Shown: positions 24,222 through 33,899, counted from the first letter of the stretch. The stretch: 64,000 bases of DNA from JACDET01 sp038253825 (GCA_038253825.1 JBBSGT010000001.1:20623-84622); one strand, 5' to 3'. Translations and numbers: made by a program. The notes: generated by a model from the letters alone, not told the origin.

Positions 24222-27134
24222 ATGGATAAAATAGTTATCAAAGGTGCGCGCGAACATAATTTAAAAAACCTCGATTTGGAAATTCCCAAAAATAAACTCG
24301 TTGTTCTTACAGGTTTGTCAGGTAGCGGGAAATCTTCTCTTGCGTTCGATACTGTCTATGCAGAAGGACAACGTCGCTACGTCGAGAGTTTGTCTTCTTA
24401 TGCACGTCAATTTCTGGGAACGATGAAAAAACCTGATGTCGATTTGATTGAAGGATTGTCTCCGGCGATTTCCATTGATCAAAAGTCAACGAGTCACAAT
24501 CCGCGTTCCACAGTTGGTACGGTGACTGAAATTTATGATTATATGCGTTTGCTTTTTGCTCGAGTCGGGCATCCGCATTGTCCTAAATGCGGTCGTGAAA
24601 TTGCCCGTCAATCCAAAGAGCAGATTGTTAATGCAATTCTCAAGCTACAAGAAACGCATAAAGAACTTGGGAAAAAAGATGTCCGCGTTTTAATTCTTGC
24701 GCCCTTAGTCAAAGACCGACGAGGTGAATATACAGATTTATTAGCCAGTTTGAAGAAGAGAGGTTATACCAAAGTGAGAATTGACGGGAGAATTTACAGT
24801 GTTACTGATGATTTTGTTCTCATCAAAACAAATAAACATACTATTGAACTTGTCATCGACGCTATAGTATTGGGTAAAGAAACCGAGCGGACAAGACTTG
24901 CAACTGATGTCGAACAAGCACTGCAATTTGGTGATGGTGAGATGATTGTTTCGATTATTGGCGATGCTTCTTTTTCACTTCCCGAAAAACCTGAAAAGAT
25001 GGATGATCAGTTGTTTTCAGAAAAATTTGCTTGTCCCGTCGATAATATCTCTCTTCCAGAAATTGAACCTCGTATCTTTTCTTTTAATACGCCGCATGGT
25101 GCATGTCCGAGCTGTGCCGGTTTGGGAAGAGTTCTTAATGCTGACCCTGATTTGATTCTCAATGACAATTTGACGATTAATGAAGGCGGAATCGTGCCGT
25201 TTTTCAATATTGGTACAAATGATACGTGGTTCTCTCGAACATTTAAAACCTTCTGTGAGGAAAATGATCTCCCGATGGACAAACGTATCGCTGAGATGAG
25301 TGATGAGCAAAAGCATTTATTACTATACGGCACAGGTGGCAAGAAGTATCTCGTTGAAGGTGAAAACCGTTTTGGTCGTGGTACGGTGATCGAAGAATCA
25401 TTCAGGGGTATCGCGTCTGAATTGAAGCGAAGATATAATGAATCTGATTCACAATTTGTCAAAACACAGATTGATAAATTCATGCGATTTGATGTTTGTC
25501 CTGACTGTGAAGGTGGTCGTCTCAAAAAAGAAGCACTTTCAATTACTCTCAATGACAAATCAATCATTGATGCCTCAACGATGTCAATTGAAAAGACGCT
25601 TGCTTTCATTACTCATTTACCTGAAGTCATCTCTGCACGAGAAAATGAAATTTCCAAAATGATTTTACGGGAGATTCGGGAGCGATTGAAGTTTCTGGTC
25701 GATGTCGGATTGGAATATCTCACGCTCCAGCGAACTGCCTCGACGCTTTCGGGTGGAGAAGCCCAACGTATACGTCTTGCTTCACAAATTGGTTCTGGTT
25801 TGACGGGCGTTCTGTATGTACTTGATGAACCTTCGATTGGACTGCATCAACGGGATAATTCCAAATTGATTGATACTTTGAAAAAACTACGTGATCTTGG
25901 GAATACCGTTTTGGTCGTCGAGCATGATCAAGATACGATGGAAGCGTCTGATTATCTTTTTGATTTTGGACCTGGGGCAGGAGAACATGGAGGCGCAATT
26001 GTCTCACAGGGAACAGTTGATGAGGTTCGTCATGATAAGGAGTCTATAACTGGAAAATATCTTTCAGGAAAGAAAAAGATTCATGTGCAGAGGGCATTGC
26101 AAAGCAATGAAGATCCTGAAGTAGTAGCACAACCTGAATATCAAAGTATCAAAATCATCGGTGCTGCACAGAATAATTTAAAGAATATTACTGTCGAGTT
26201 TCCGCTTAATAAATTGGTTGTTGTGACAGGGGTATCAGGTTCAGGCAAATCAACATTGGTAAACGATATCTTTTATCATGCGATGATGCAGAAGAAAAAT
26301 CCATTTCATCCGCAAAAACCCGGGAAATTCACAGAAATGCAAGGCTCTGATGCAATAAGAAATGTCTTCGCGATTGATCAGTCACCAATTGGACGGACAC
26401 CTCGTAGTAATCCTGCGACTTACACGGGGGCGTTTACTTATATTCGTCAATTATTTGCCAGCACAAAAGAAGCAAAACTTCGTGGCTATGGTCCAGGACG
26501 ATTCTCCTTCAATGTCAAAGGCGGTCGATGTGAAGCGTGTGAAGGAGAAGGGCAGATCAAAATCGAGATGCAATTTATGCCTGATGTCTATATCACTTGC
26601 GAAGTATGTCAGGGAAAACAGTACAACAATGAAGCATTAGAAATCATGTTTAATGATAAAAATATAGCCGATGTGTTGAATATGAGTGTCGGGGAAGCGT
26701 TGAAATTCTTTCACTTTATGTCAGGTCTCGCACATCGTTTGCAGACACTGCAGGATGTAGGATTATCTTATGTCAAACTCGGGCAACCTGCACCGACGTT
26801 GTCTGGTGGGGAAGCACAACGTGTAAAGCTGGCAACAGAGCTTTCCAAACGAGGAAGAAATGCGCTCTACGTTCTGGATGAGCCAACGACGGGTTTGCAC
26901 TTTGCAGATTTGGAAAAATTGCTGTATGTTCTTCGGAGATTGGTTGATGTCGGAAACTCAGTTATTGTCATTGAACACAACCTTGATGTTATCAAAAATG
27001 CCGATCATATTATTGACCTCGGACCTGAAGGTGGAGAAAAAGGTGGAGAGATTATCGCAATAGGTACACCAAAAGAAATAGCCGAGAACCCTAATTCTTG
27101 GACAGGCAAATTCCTCAAGAATGTACTAAAATAA
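24222..27134 (+). CDS. uvrA: excinuclease ABC subunit A
   Basis: 970 aa, full length. First ATPase: Walker A GLSGSGKSSLAFDTVYAEGQ (about 30) and signature LSGGEAQRIRLASQIG (about 508). First zinc-binding region PHCPKCGREI with its partner CPDCEGGRLKKEAL. Second ATPase: GVSGSGKSTLVNDIF (about 669), the second zinc hook GGRCEACEGEG...CEVCQGK, signature LSGGEAQRVKLATEL and Walker B YVLDEPTTGLH. It scans DNA for bulky damage with UvrB. uvrC lies 2.3 kb downstream on the same strand; uvrB is not in the window. Confidence 0.98.
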   Translation: MDKIVIKGAREHNLKNLDLEIPKNKLVVLTGLSGSGKSSLAFDTVYAEGQRRYVESLSSYARQFLGTMKKPDVDLIEGLSPAISIDQKSTSHNPRSTVGTVTEIYDYMRLLFARVGHPHCPKCGREIARQSKEQIVNAILKLQETHKELGKKDVRVLILAPLVKDRRGEYTDLLASLKKRGYTKVRIDGRIYSVTDDFVLIKTNKHTIELVIDAIVLGKETERTRLATDVEQALQFGDGEMIVSIIGDASFSLPEKPEKMDDQLFSEKFACPVDNISLPEIEPRIFSFNTPHGACPSCAGLGRVLNADPDLILNDNLTINEGGIVPFFNIGTNDTWFSRTFKTFCEENDLPMDKRIAEMSDEQKHLLLYGTGGKKYLVEGENRFGRGTVIEESFRGIASELKRRYNESDSQFVKTQIDKFMRFDVCPDCEGGRLKKEALSITLNDKSIIDASTMSIEKTLAFITHLPEVISARENEISKMILREIRERLKFLVDVGLEYLTLQRTASTLSGGEAQRIRLASQIGSGLTGVLYVLDEPSIGLHQRDNSKLIDTLKKLRDLGNTVLVVEHDQDTMEASDYLFDFGPGAGEHGGAIVSQGTVDEVRHDKESITGKYLSGKKKIHVQRALQSNEDPEVVAQPEYQSIKIIGAAQNNLKNITVEFPLNKLVVVTGVSGSGKSTLVNDIFYHAMMQKKNPFHPQKPGKFTEMQGSDAIRNVFAIDQSPIGRTPRSNPATYTGAFTYIRQLFASTKEAKLRGYGPGRFSFNVKGGRCEACEGEGQIKIEMQFMPDVYITCEVCQGKQYNNEALEIMFNDKNIADVLNMSVGEALKFFHFMSGLAHRLQTLQDVGLSYVKLGQPAPTLSGGEAQRVKLATELSKRGRNALYVLDEPTTGLHFADLEKLLYVLRRLVDVGNSVIVIEHNLDVIKNADHIIDLGPEGGEKGGEIIAIGTPKEIAENPNSWTGKFLKNVLK

Positions 27135-27140
27135 AAGAGG

Positions 27141-27235
27141 AGAAATTTTCAATTCATAATTTTCAATTTTCATTCAGTAATAAATTTATAATGTTACAAA
27201 CTTTTGGAAATTAAATATTGGAAATTGTAAATTAA
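27141..27235. repeat. AATTTTCAATT-type low-complexity intergenic repeat
   Basis: Between uvrA and the next gene the left part repeats AAATTTTCAATT, ATAATTTTCAATTTTCA, and the right part carries the opposite sense, GGAAATTAAATATTGGAAATT. Together they can fold as an imperfect inverted structure. I recall similar TTTCAATTT/GGAAATTG tracts as intergenic filler in other CPR genomes, but this is memory and was not checked. No gene in it. Confidence 0.45.
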
Positions 27236-27237
27236 GC

Positions 27238-29040
27238 ATGAAATTTCTGTCAAAGTTTGTAACTATCACGGCTCTTCTTATAATCTTTTTTCTTCCGCAA
27301 AAAGCTCATGCTGCTTCTAATTTCAATACTGACTATCATATAACCTACACTATTGATCAGAGTGGGATGGCTCACGCCTTAGTGAACGGAACGCTCTCCA
27401 ATACGACATCACAATATTATGCTTCATCTTACAAAATGCAGCTCGGATTTACGAATATTTCCAACGTTCAAGCAGCAGATGCTGGAGGCGCGATTACTCC
27501 TCAAGTGACAAAGAGTACTGATGGTTATGAAATTGGTCTTAATTTTAATCAAAAAGCGGTGGGCCTGGGGAGTCAGCAGCAATTTATTATTACCTTTGAT
27601 ACGCCTACATTGGCTCGGCATTATGGCAAAATCTGGGAAATTGATGTGCCGGGGATATCCAATCCTGCTGAATTTAATAATTTTGTTGTCCAGTTAAAAA
27701 CTCCACCCACATTTGGACAACCTACATATATTAAACCCAAACAAGCGAGTAATGCACTGATTTTTGATAAGCAGACACTTGGTAAATCAGGCATCTCTAT
27801 AGCATTTGGAGATAAGCAAATCTATAAATTCCAATTAGCGTATCATATCCAAAATCCCAATCTCTATCCGATTACAACGGAGATCGCGTTGCCTCCTTCT
27901 ACAAATTATCAAGATGTCTCCATCACCGATCTGGACCCTGCACCGACCAATGTCGTGGAAGATAAAGATGGAAATTGGCTTGCCCAATATCATCTTACCT
28001 CGGCACAAAAGTTGGATGTCATGGCCCGAGGTAATGCTGTTATTCATTTGACGCCAAAACAAGATCCACTTTCTCCTGATCAACTCAAAGTGTATCTCAA
28101 AGAGACAAAATATTGGGAAGTAAAAAATAATACCATCCGTGAAGTAAGCGATCAATTGCGTACCCCACAGGCAATTTATCAGTATGTACAAAATAAATTG
28201 CATTACAATTTCGCTAAAGTGGCAAAAGATGATAAACGACTTGGTGCGCTTGGTGCAATGCAAAACCCAAATCAAGCAGTTTGCCGAGAATTTACCGATC
28301 TCTTTATTGCTTTGGCTCGTGCCGGCGGTATTCCTGCTAGAGAAGTAGACGGTTATGCATATACTCAAAATGCACGGCAAAAACCAATTTATGATGAGAA
28401 GGATATTTTGCATGTGTGGCCTGAGTATTATGATACGGACAAAAAAACTTGGGTTATGGTCGATCCGACGTGGGGAAGCACAACAGGCGGAGTAGATTAT
28501 TTTGACACCTTGGATTTCGATCATTTTGCTTTTGCCATAAAAGGTATGGATAGTGTTTATCCGATTCCAGCAGGAGGATATAAATACAGCAGTAATCCAT
28601 CAAGTAAAGATGTCGATGTTACTTTTACCACTGAGACATCACCTGATACAAAACCGACATTTGAATCAGAAAGTACAATTCCTGATGTCGCAATTGCTGG
28701 GTTGCCGATCTCAGGAAAAATTCAAATACGAAATACAGGTTCATCGTATATCCCTTCACAATTTCTCTATCTCTCAAGCAAAACGTTTTTCCCATCAGAA
28801 CAAGTTATGACGATTGCCGGCATTCCACCGTTTGGGACACTGGATGTCCCAGTGAAATTTGCGGCAACCAATCCTTTGACAAACACTCAAGGCGACTATA
28901 CAATACGAGTTGCCGGAAATTCAACGGTCAAACATCTCCAGTCAAAACTCTTTTTTTTGACACCAATGGGAGGAGGAATAGTAGGTGGCATATTTGTATT
29001 ATTGATAATTATGCTAGTACTTCGTTGGCAAAGAAAATAA
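27238..29040 (+). CDS. membrane-anchored transglutaminase-like protein
   Basis: 600 aa. Signal peptide at about 7-25 (ending AHA). Residues 26-290 are beta-rich without a recognised family. The transglutaminase-like core (about 305-430) shows the Cys-His-Asp triad: Cys in NQAVCREFTDLFIALARAGG (about 347), His in LHVWPEYY (about 391), and Asp in VMVDPTWGST (about 408). An Ig-like domain follows (about 475-570), then a C-terminal helix and RWQRK tail (about 578-600), so the enzyme faces outward. Such proteins act as peptidases or cross-linkers at the envelope; the reaction is unknown. It could modify the surface proteins of the 13-22 kb locus (speculation). Confidence 0.82.
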   Translation: MKFLSKFVTITALLIIFFLPQKAHAASNFNTDYHITYTIDQSGMAHALVNGTLSNTTSQYYASSYKMQLGFTNISNVQAADAGGAITPQVTKSTDGYEIGLNFNQKAVGLGSQQQFIITFDTPTLARHYGKIWEIDVPGISNPAEFNNFVVQLKTPPTFGQPTYIKPKQASNALIFDKQTLGKSGISIAFGDKQIYKFQLAYHIQNPNLYPITTEIALPPSTNYQDVSITDLDPAPTNVVEDKDGNWLAQYHLTSAQKLDVMARGNAVIHLTPKQDPLSPDQLKVYLKETKYWEVKNNTIREVSDQLRTPQAIYQYVQNKLHYNFAKVAKDDKRLGALGAMQNPNQAVCREFTDLFIALARAGGIPAREVDGYAYTQNARQKPIYDEKDILHVWPEYYDTDKKTWVMVDPTWGSTTGGVDYFDTLDFDHFAFAIKGMDSVYPIPAGGYKYSSNPSSKDVDVTFTTETSPDTKPTFESESTIPDVAIAGLPISGKIQIRNTGSSYIPSQFLYLSSKTFFPSEQVMTIAGIPPFGTLDVPVKFAATNPLTNTQGDYTIRVAGNSTVKHLQSKLFFLTPMGGGIVGGIFVLLIIMLVLRWQRK

Positions 29041-29056
29041 TTATTGCCTCAAAAGT

Positions 29057-29272
29057 ATGCTGACTATTCGAAAAAAAGACAAAAAAGCTTTTATGAAAGC
29101 TCTGACTGCTCTTTCTGGAAATCTTGCTGCTGGTTACTTTGGTCTTGTTCTTATAGCACCAAATTTCTTACCCTTGAATAATGTTATAAACGTGCTTGTG
29201 TTGACTTATGATTTTGTATTGGGTATAGTGTTTTTGTGGATAACATATAAACTTGAAAGGAGTTTGCTATGA
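29057..29272 (+). CDS. small two-helix membrane protein
   Basis: 71 aa with a basic N-terminus (MLTIRKKDKKAFMK) and two helices (about 22-40 and 45-64). Its stop overlaps the start of the next small gene (ATGA), and it follows the transglutaminase-like gene by 16 nt, so all three appear to be one unit. No family recognised. Confidence 0.6.
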   Translation: MLTIRKKDKKAFMKALTALSGNLAAGYFGLVLIAPNFLPLNNVINVLVLTYDFVLGIVFLWITYKLERSLL

Positions 29273-29400
29273 ATCATTTTGATTTTTTTAGTTTTAACAA
29301 TAATCTTATTATAACGACAAGTCTATTACTTATTGCGATAGCCCTAGTGTACATTGCTTTTAAACTTTCTGAAAAGCATAAGACGAAACATTCCCATTAA
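29269..29400 (+). CDS. 43-aa single-helix membrane peptide
   Basis: The ATG at 29269 overlaps the stop of the previous gene (ATGA). A good ribosome binding site, GAAAGGAG, lies 5-6 nt upstream inside that gene. It encodes 43 aa: MNHFDFFSFNNN, a helix (LIITTSLLLIAIALVYIAF) and a Lys/His tail (KLSEKHKTKHSH). The coupling and RBS are the evidence that it is translated. Function unknown; it may be a subunit of a small membrane complex with its neighbour. Confidence 0.55.
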   Translation: MNHFDFFSFNNNLIITTSLLLIAIALVYIAFKLSEKHKTKHSH

Positions 29401-29402
29401 TT

Positions 29403-29431
29403 TTGACAGACTCCTCATTTAAATTTACAAT
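29403..29431 (+). promoter_or_regulatory. uvrC promoter
   Basis: Perfect TTGACA (29403-29408), 17 nt, TACAAT (29426-29431). The ATG at 29444 is 12 nt further, so the leader is very short. Confidence 0.65.
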
Positions 29432-29443
29432 ACTCTTTAGTCT

Positions 29444-30883
29444 ATGGTATACTCGCGCTCATCATACTCATCATTGCCATCCAAAGCTGGCGTGTACGTT
29501 TATCTCGATAAATCGGGCAACGTTCTCTATGTCGGAAAAGCCAAAGATCTGAAATCCCGTGTCTCTTCTTACTTTGTCAAAAATGCACAGTTAGGTCCCA
29601 AAACAAAAGCACTCGTTTCTCAAGTTGAGAAGATCAGCATTACTATCGTTGAGTCAGAACTTGAAGCGCTGCTTTTGGAAGCGTTTTATATTAAGAAATA
29701 TGATCCAAAATATAACATTCGTCTGACAGATAATAAATCGTATGTAAAAATTCGTATTACGGTCAAAGATGCGTATCCTCGAGTTCTCCTTGCTCGTCGA
29801 GACGAATATCCGGATTCTGTTTACTACGGTCCCTTTCCGAGTTCAACTGCCGTCAAGTTAGTTCTCAAAACTATCCGCCGCGTTTTTCCCTTTGTCTCAG
29901 CTCGTAATCATCCCAAACGTATTTGCTTATATCACCATTTAGCTCTGTGTCCATGTCCGCCCATGTTTGATTCGCCGGAATTAAAAGTAATCTATCGCAA
30001 AAATATCCGAGGCATCATCCGTATTCTTGAAGGACAATCCAAGAAAATTATGACTGAGCTGGAAAAAGAACGGGATGCGTTTAGTAAAGATGAAAATTTT
30101 GAAAAAGCATTACTCATTCAGAAAAAGATTAACGCGCTCAGTCTTATCACCGCACCATATCACAGGCCTTTTGAATACGATATCAATCCCAATCTTCGAG
30201 TTGATATCAGACAGCAGGAAATGGATGGATTGATGGAAGTCCTAAATCAAAACGGTTTCGCGCTAAAAAATCTGGATCGCATCGAATGCTATGACATCTC
30301 CAATATTCAAGGCACAAATGCCGTCGGCTCTATGGTAGTTTTTGAGCACGGTGAAAAAGAATCATCACAATATAGAAAGTTTAAGATCAAACGCGAATGG
30401 GACACTCGAGCGAAAAAAGAATTGCCAAATGATTTTGCCATGATGCGGGAAGTTTTAAAAAGACGCTTGCGACATGATGAGTGGAACACGCCAAGTTTGA
30501 TAATCGTCGATGGAGGAAAAGGACAAGTCTCCAGTGCGATGACGGCTCTGGCAGAATGTGGAGTGAGTATTCCTCTGGTTGGTCTTGCAAAAAGAGAAGA
30601 GACAATTGTAGTGCCGCGCTTGGAAGGTATCAACTCAACTGAAAAAGCTCCTGAGGGCCCTCAGATTAAAAGCTATCAAGAACTTTTGGAAGTACGTTTT
30701 ATGAATGCAGAACGAGAAAAAGGCAAGACACTTGTCGTAAGTGAAGATAATTTTACAGAAGTCTCTCTTCCCAAAAGTTCAGGATCATTACATTTAGTCC
30801 AACGTCTCCGAGATGAGGCTCATAGGTTTGCGATAACATATCACAGAAAGCTACGGAGTAAAAGTGCATTAGCTTCTTCATAA
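29444..30883 (+). CDS. uvrC: excinuclease ABC subunit C, short form
   Basis: 479 aa against the usual ~600. GIY-YIG nuclease domain at 1-90 (KAGVYVYLDKSGNVLYVGKA), which makes the 3' cut. Central Cys cluster (ICLYHHLALCPCP). UVR motif at about 205-240 (DENFEKALLIQKKINAL) for UvrB binding. RNase H-like 5' nuclease domain with IECYDISNIQGTNAVGSMVV, IIVDGGKGQVSSA and DEAHRFAITYHRK. The protein stops about 17 residues later, so the C-terminal tandem helix-hairpin-helix DNA-binding region is missing. The stop is natural with an intergenic gap after it, so this looks like a genuine short form. Confidence 0.95.
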   Translation: MVYSRSSYSSLPSKAGVYVYLDKSGNVLYVGKAKDLKSRVSSYFVKNAQLGPKTKALVSQVEKISITIVESELEALLLEAFYIKKYDPKYNIRLTDNKSYVKIRITVKDAYPRVLLARRDEYPDSVYYGPFPSSTAVKLVLKTIRRVFPFVSARNHPKRICLYHHLALCPCPPMFDSPELKVIYRKNIRGIIRILEGQSKKIMTELEKERDAFSKDENFEKALLIQKKINALSLITAPYHRPFEYDINPNLRVDIRQQEMDGLMEVLNQNGFALKNLDRIECYDISNIQGTNAVGSMVVFEHGEKESSQYRKFKIKREWDTRAKKELPNDFAMMREVLKRRLRHDEWNTPSLIIVDGGKGQVSSAMTALAECGVSIPLVGLAKREETIVVPRLEGINSTEKAPEGPQIKSYQELLEVRFMNAEREKGKTLVVSEDNFTEVSLPKSSGSLHLVQRLRDEAHRFAITYHRKLRSKSALASS

Positions 30884-30941
30884 ACGCTTACAGAATGGTA
30901 GTATTGGCAAAAGTATTGAATCTGTATGCTACAATAAAAAT

Positions 30942-32654
30942 ATGGCCAGTGAAGCAGGATTGTTAGAACCTATAAAGGCTGGAGGAACAACTAATATGGC
31001 ACATCCTCAAAATGACATCTTTGCGGTCAAGGATGTCAAAGGACGGGAAAAATTTCCTGAGGTAAAGAGGCTTTCTCAGGAACTCTTCAGAGATAATGTA
31101 AAAGCTGCCTTTGGTGATGTATCACTTTTTCTTGCAGTGACAGCAGTTCATGGGGCAGAACCTCAACAAATTGCACGCAATGTTGCCTTTGAAATGAATA
31201 ACGTCCTGCAAAAAAATGGTGTAGATCGTAAGCCTATTATTGTTCCATATGTTCCAGGACATCCTATTTATGGTGAGCGAAATGTACGTATTTTGCGGGA
31301 AGTTTGTGGTGCTGAAGCAGGCCAAGAGGTGTACCTTTCAGAAGATCTAGGCCGCATGCTTATTAAAACTGAATTTGGTTTGGCAGGGTATCAGACTCAT
31401 TTAGAAAGTGTCCGGCATAACCAAGCGCAGGTACAGGAAGAACTCGATAATTTCCTCAAGAATGAATTTAGCGCCATTTCTCTTTTTGATGAGATAATTG
31501 ACGGTAGACCGCAGCCCAAAAAACAAATCTTTAACCAAGTTGATCCGACTACTGGCAAACGAGGCAGAATCGTTGAGATTAACGCTGGTGCAAATGTTTC
31601 AGGTGCGGCTGAAGATGGCAGAGTTGTCGCACACTCTGTTTTTCCAAATACACTCCATGGGCTTATGGGGCATGTGCAAAACCATAAAGATAAGTTTAAC
31701 TATGACGAAGCACTTGTCTCTGATGTCTTAAAAATTGGACAGGAGTTAAATAAAAAATTTGATGTTGTTGTACTTACAGATATTCATCCACTTGGTGCAA
31801 AAGCAGATAAAGCTTCATTTGAGAAAACCCACGCAGATGCTGTTCTTACCCCTGCTTTGAAAGATCGAAAGAACCCCCCAGATGTTTCTTTTGATAAAGA
31901 AAATAAGACCTTAACAATTACCTGGCAGGAAGATGAACTTAACAAAGAGACAGGACAAATGGAAAAGGTAACCAAAACAGAAAGTGCTCCTAATTATGAT
32001 CCTGTTAAAGGTGTTGTGTATCTTAACGTTTCAGGAAGTGGTATAGGTGCTGCAGAAGCGAAAGGATTTGTTCTCTTAGCCCAAGAAAAAGGATACGTCG
32101 TTTCAGTACCACCTTGGCTTAAAAATCAATGGGTGAGTGAATCAGAGAAAAGAGTGGAAGGCAATAAAGACGATCCTGCAGCGCAAAAAGAGATGGAGGC
32201 AATGAAAAATATTCTTTCAGCGTTACCGGAGATTTTGTTTGCAGAAGATGAGAAAGGAGAAAGTTTGGTTAAAGCACAAATGCTTCGAGCCGGACTCGGT
32301 GCAGTTAATAATTCACTCGTTGGTGGAAAGCAAGCTCCGGACGGGACGAGTGAGGGAATTGCAATAATTCTGTTACCTGGCGGTCAGCTTGATAATCCTG
32401 AAACACGAAGTAACGAAGCTGTTATTATAGAAAATAAGCTTGGAGTTGAATACACAGGACAGCCAAATATTATCGAATATGCAACAAATCTACCAAAAGA
32501 TGCATTTCACCGCTTCACTAGGAAAGTATATAACGATTACGGCATCCCACCTCAGTTCTCAGGTCTTGAGCATACTGCTAATGTCCTTGTTCAAAGTGAA
32601 ATTGCTCGAAGTATGAAAGCCGGAGTAAAGCAAACAAGATTACGCGCTGCATAA
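30942..32654 (+). CDS. unrecognised protein with GT-B-like features
   Basis: 570 aa, no signal peptide. I do not recognise the family with confidence. Residues 55-150 look like an alpha/beta domain (DVSLFLAVTAVHGAEPQQIA, PIIVPYVPGHPIYGERNVRI). Near residues 355-380 a Gly-rich strand-turn (GVVYLNVSGSGIGAAEAKG) is followed by MLRAGLGAVNNSLVGG and IAIILLPGGQLDNPETRSNE (about 445-490). That order resembles the nucleotide-sugar-binding half of MurG/UGT-type GT-B glycosyltransferases (inference). It heads a run with a methyltransferase and a HAD phosphatase. A TACAAT -10 box (30930-30935) ends 6 nt before the ATG, so the message is probably leaderless. Confidence 0.6.
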   Translation: MASEAGLLEPIKAGGTTNMAHPQNDIFAVKDVKGREKFPEVKRLSQELFRDNVKAAFGDVSLFLAVTAVHGAEPQQIARNVAFEMNNVLQKNGVDRKPIIVPYVPGHPIYGERNVRILREVCGAEAGQEVYLSEDLGRMLIKTEFGLAGYQTHLESVRHNQAQVQEELDNFLKNEFSAISLFDEIIDGRPQPKKQIFNQVDPTTGKRGRIVEINAGANVSGAAEDGRVVAHSVFPNTLHGLMGHVQNHKDKFNYDEALVSDVLKIGQELNKKFDVVVLTDIHPLGAKADKASFEKTHADAVLTPALKDRKNPPDVSFDKENKTLTITWQEDELNKETGQMEKVTKTESAPNYDPVKGVVYLNVSGSGIGAAEAKGFVLLAQEKGYVVSVPPWLKNQWVSESEKRVEGNKDDPAAQKEMEAMKNILSALPEILFAEDEKGESLVKAQMLRAGLGAVNNSLVGGKQAPDGTSEGIAIILLPGGQLDNPETRSNEAVIIENKLGVEYTGQPNIIEYATNLPKDAFHRFTRKVYNDYGIPPQFSGLEHTANVLVQSEIARSMKAGVKQTRLRAA

Positions 32655-32690
32655 AATGTGGATGAGAAATATTTTATAAGTTGAGTTGAT

Positions 32691-33860
32691 ATGACAAGAC
32701 CGGATAGAGAACAACCTCCCATACCAGAACAAGAAAGACACCAGTTGCTTGAGCACTTCCTTCATCCTCCTGCACCAACCGGTATTGAAATGCCACCTCC
32801 TGGACAAACCAGTCGTCAACTTTATGCAGTTTTAGATGCCCCAGATAAAGAAGAATCTGCGGAATATGGTAAAGTAAGCTTTCTCGACAAAGGTCATATC
32901 GTTCGAATGCGATATCCAGTTACTGCACAGCGGTTAGATACCATATTTTATAATGCATGGCGTGCTCATGAAGAAGATCTTACCAATAAAGAAAAAAAGG
33001 ATGCATTTCGAAAAGCGATTGGTCTGACTGGAGGATACAATTATATACGTGGCATGCATGTTCTAAAAAAAGATGATACAGTCGATCGAGAAGTTGCCCC
33101 CAAAATAATGTTAAGTCCCTCTGCGGCTTTGCAAGTACTCGAAGCAGCAAATATCCAAGAAGACGATCGCGTTTTGGACTCTCTGTGTGGGACAGGATAT
33201 TCCACCTTTACTATAGGAACGATGACGCCGCAACGACTTGATGCGGTAGATAACTATACCCCTGCACATTATAAATTACCAGAAACAATGATGCGGGCAA
33301 GAGAAATGATTTATAAAGATATTCCCCAGGACTTACAACCGAAAGTGACAATGCCGAATTTTTTAGATGTTGATGCAACAGCCCTTCCAAAATTTGGTAC
33401 AGAACAAGCAAACCAACAAGGCTTTGCTGAGCATTATGATAAAGTATTTATCCACCCTCCGTACGGGAGAGAATCAGTAAAAATGAGATCAAATCTCTCT
33501 GAAGGAGATGCCTTTATTCTCTGGGTGAACTCTTTACGTTCCTTAAAAGAAGCAAATAGAGGCAAATCAACTGTTTTTTCGGTTGTTCCTGAGGAATGGC
33601 AAAGTACTGTAAGAGACATTATCGAAGGAACTTCTGCAGAAGATGCAATAAGAAAGATGTATGCAAAATTACGAGAGATTAAATACTACCAATTAGAAGA
33701 CAATGCTCCAAAACTATCCGATCCCATTGATTACGAGAAAGCACAAGAATGGAAGCCAGATGAGCTTATGAAAATTTTTGAAAATAGTTCTGCTAAGATA
33801 TTAGACGAAACAAAAACAGGTATGTTTGGCTTACATCTTCATAAATTTGCATGGGAGTAA
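32691..33860 (+). CDS. class I SAM-dependent methyltransferase-like protein
   Basis: 389 aa. The first ~60 residues are Pro-rich and probably disordered. Motif I is DRVLDSLCGTGYSTFTIG (about 162-179), then LDAVDNYTPAHYK. Motif IV is YDKVFIHPPYGRE (about 252-264), of the (N/D)PPY type seen in methylases acting on nitrogen of nucleobases or amides, here with His as the first residue. Residues after 300 are helical. The target is unknown; it could be RNA, DNA, protein or a small molecule. It lies 36 nt after the GT-B-like gene and 45 nt before the HAD gene, same strand. Confidence 0.7.
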   Translation: MTRPDREQPPIPEQERHQLLEHFLHPPAPTGIEMPPPGQTSRQLYAVLDAPDKEESAEYGKVSFLDKGHIVRMRYPVTAQRLDTIFYNAWRAHEEDLTNKEKKDAFRKAIGLTGGYNYIRGMHVLKKDDTVDREVAPKIMLSPSAALQVLEAANIQEDDRVLDSLCGTGYSTFTIGTMTPQRLDAVDNYTPAHYKLPETMMRAREMIYKDIPQDLQPKVTMPNFLDVDATALPKFGTEQANQQGFAEHYDKVFIHPPYGRESVKMRSNLSEGDAFILWVNSLRSLKEANRGKSTVFSVVPEEWQSTVRDIIEGTSAEDAIRKMYAKLREIKYYQLEDNAPKLSDPIDYEKAQEWKPDELMKIFENSSAKILDETKTGMFGLHLHKFAWE

Positions 33861-33893
33861 TCACCTCAAAAACCTGTTTCTCAACAAATTTGT

Positions 33894-33899
33894 TATAAT
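33894..33899 (+). promoter_or_regulatory. -10 box of the HAD gene (leaderless)
   Basis: Perfect TATAAT ending 6 nt before the ATG at 33906. Transcription should start at or next to the A of the start codon. Confidence 0.5.

Noticed and set aside
25007..25609. 200-codon frame antisense to uvrA
   Set aside because: It lies entirely within the strongly conserved uvrA gene, has no promoter or family, and is Ser/Arg/Leu-rich as expected from a reversed coding frame.
27835..28524. 229-codon frame antisense to the transglutaminase-like gene
   Set aside because: It covers the catalytic core of a clear enzyme on the other strand; the composition is Ile/Cys-rich and shows no family.
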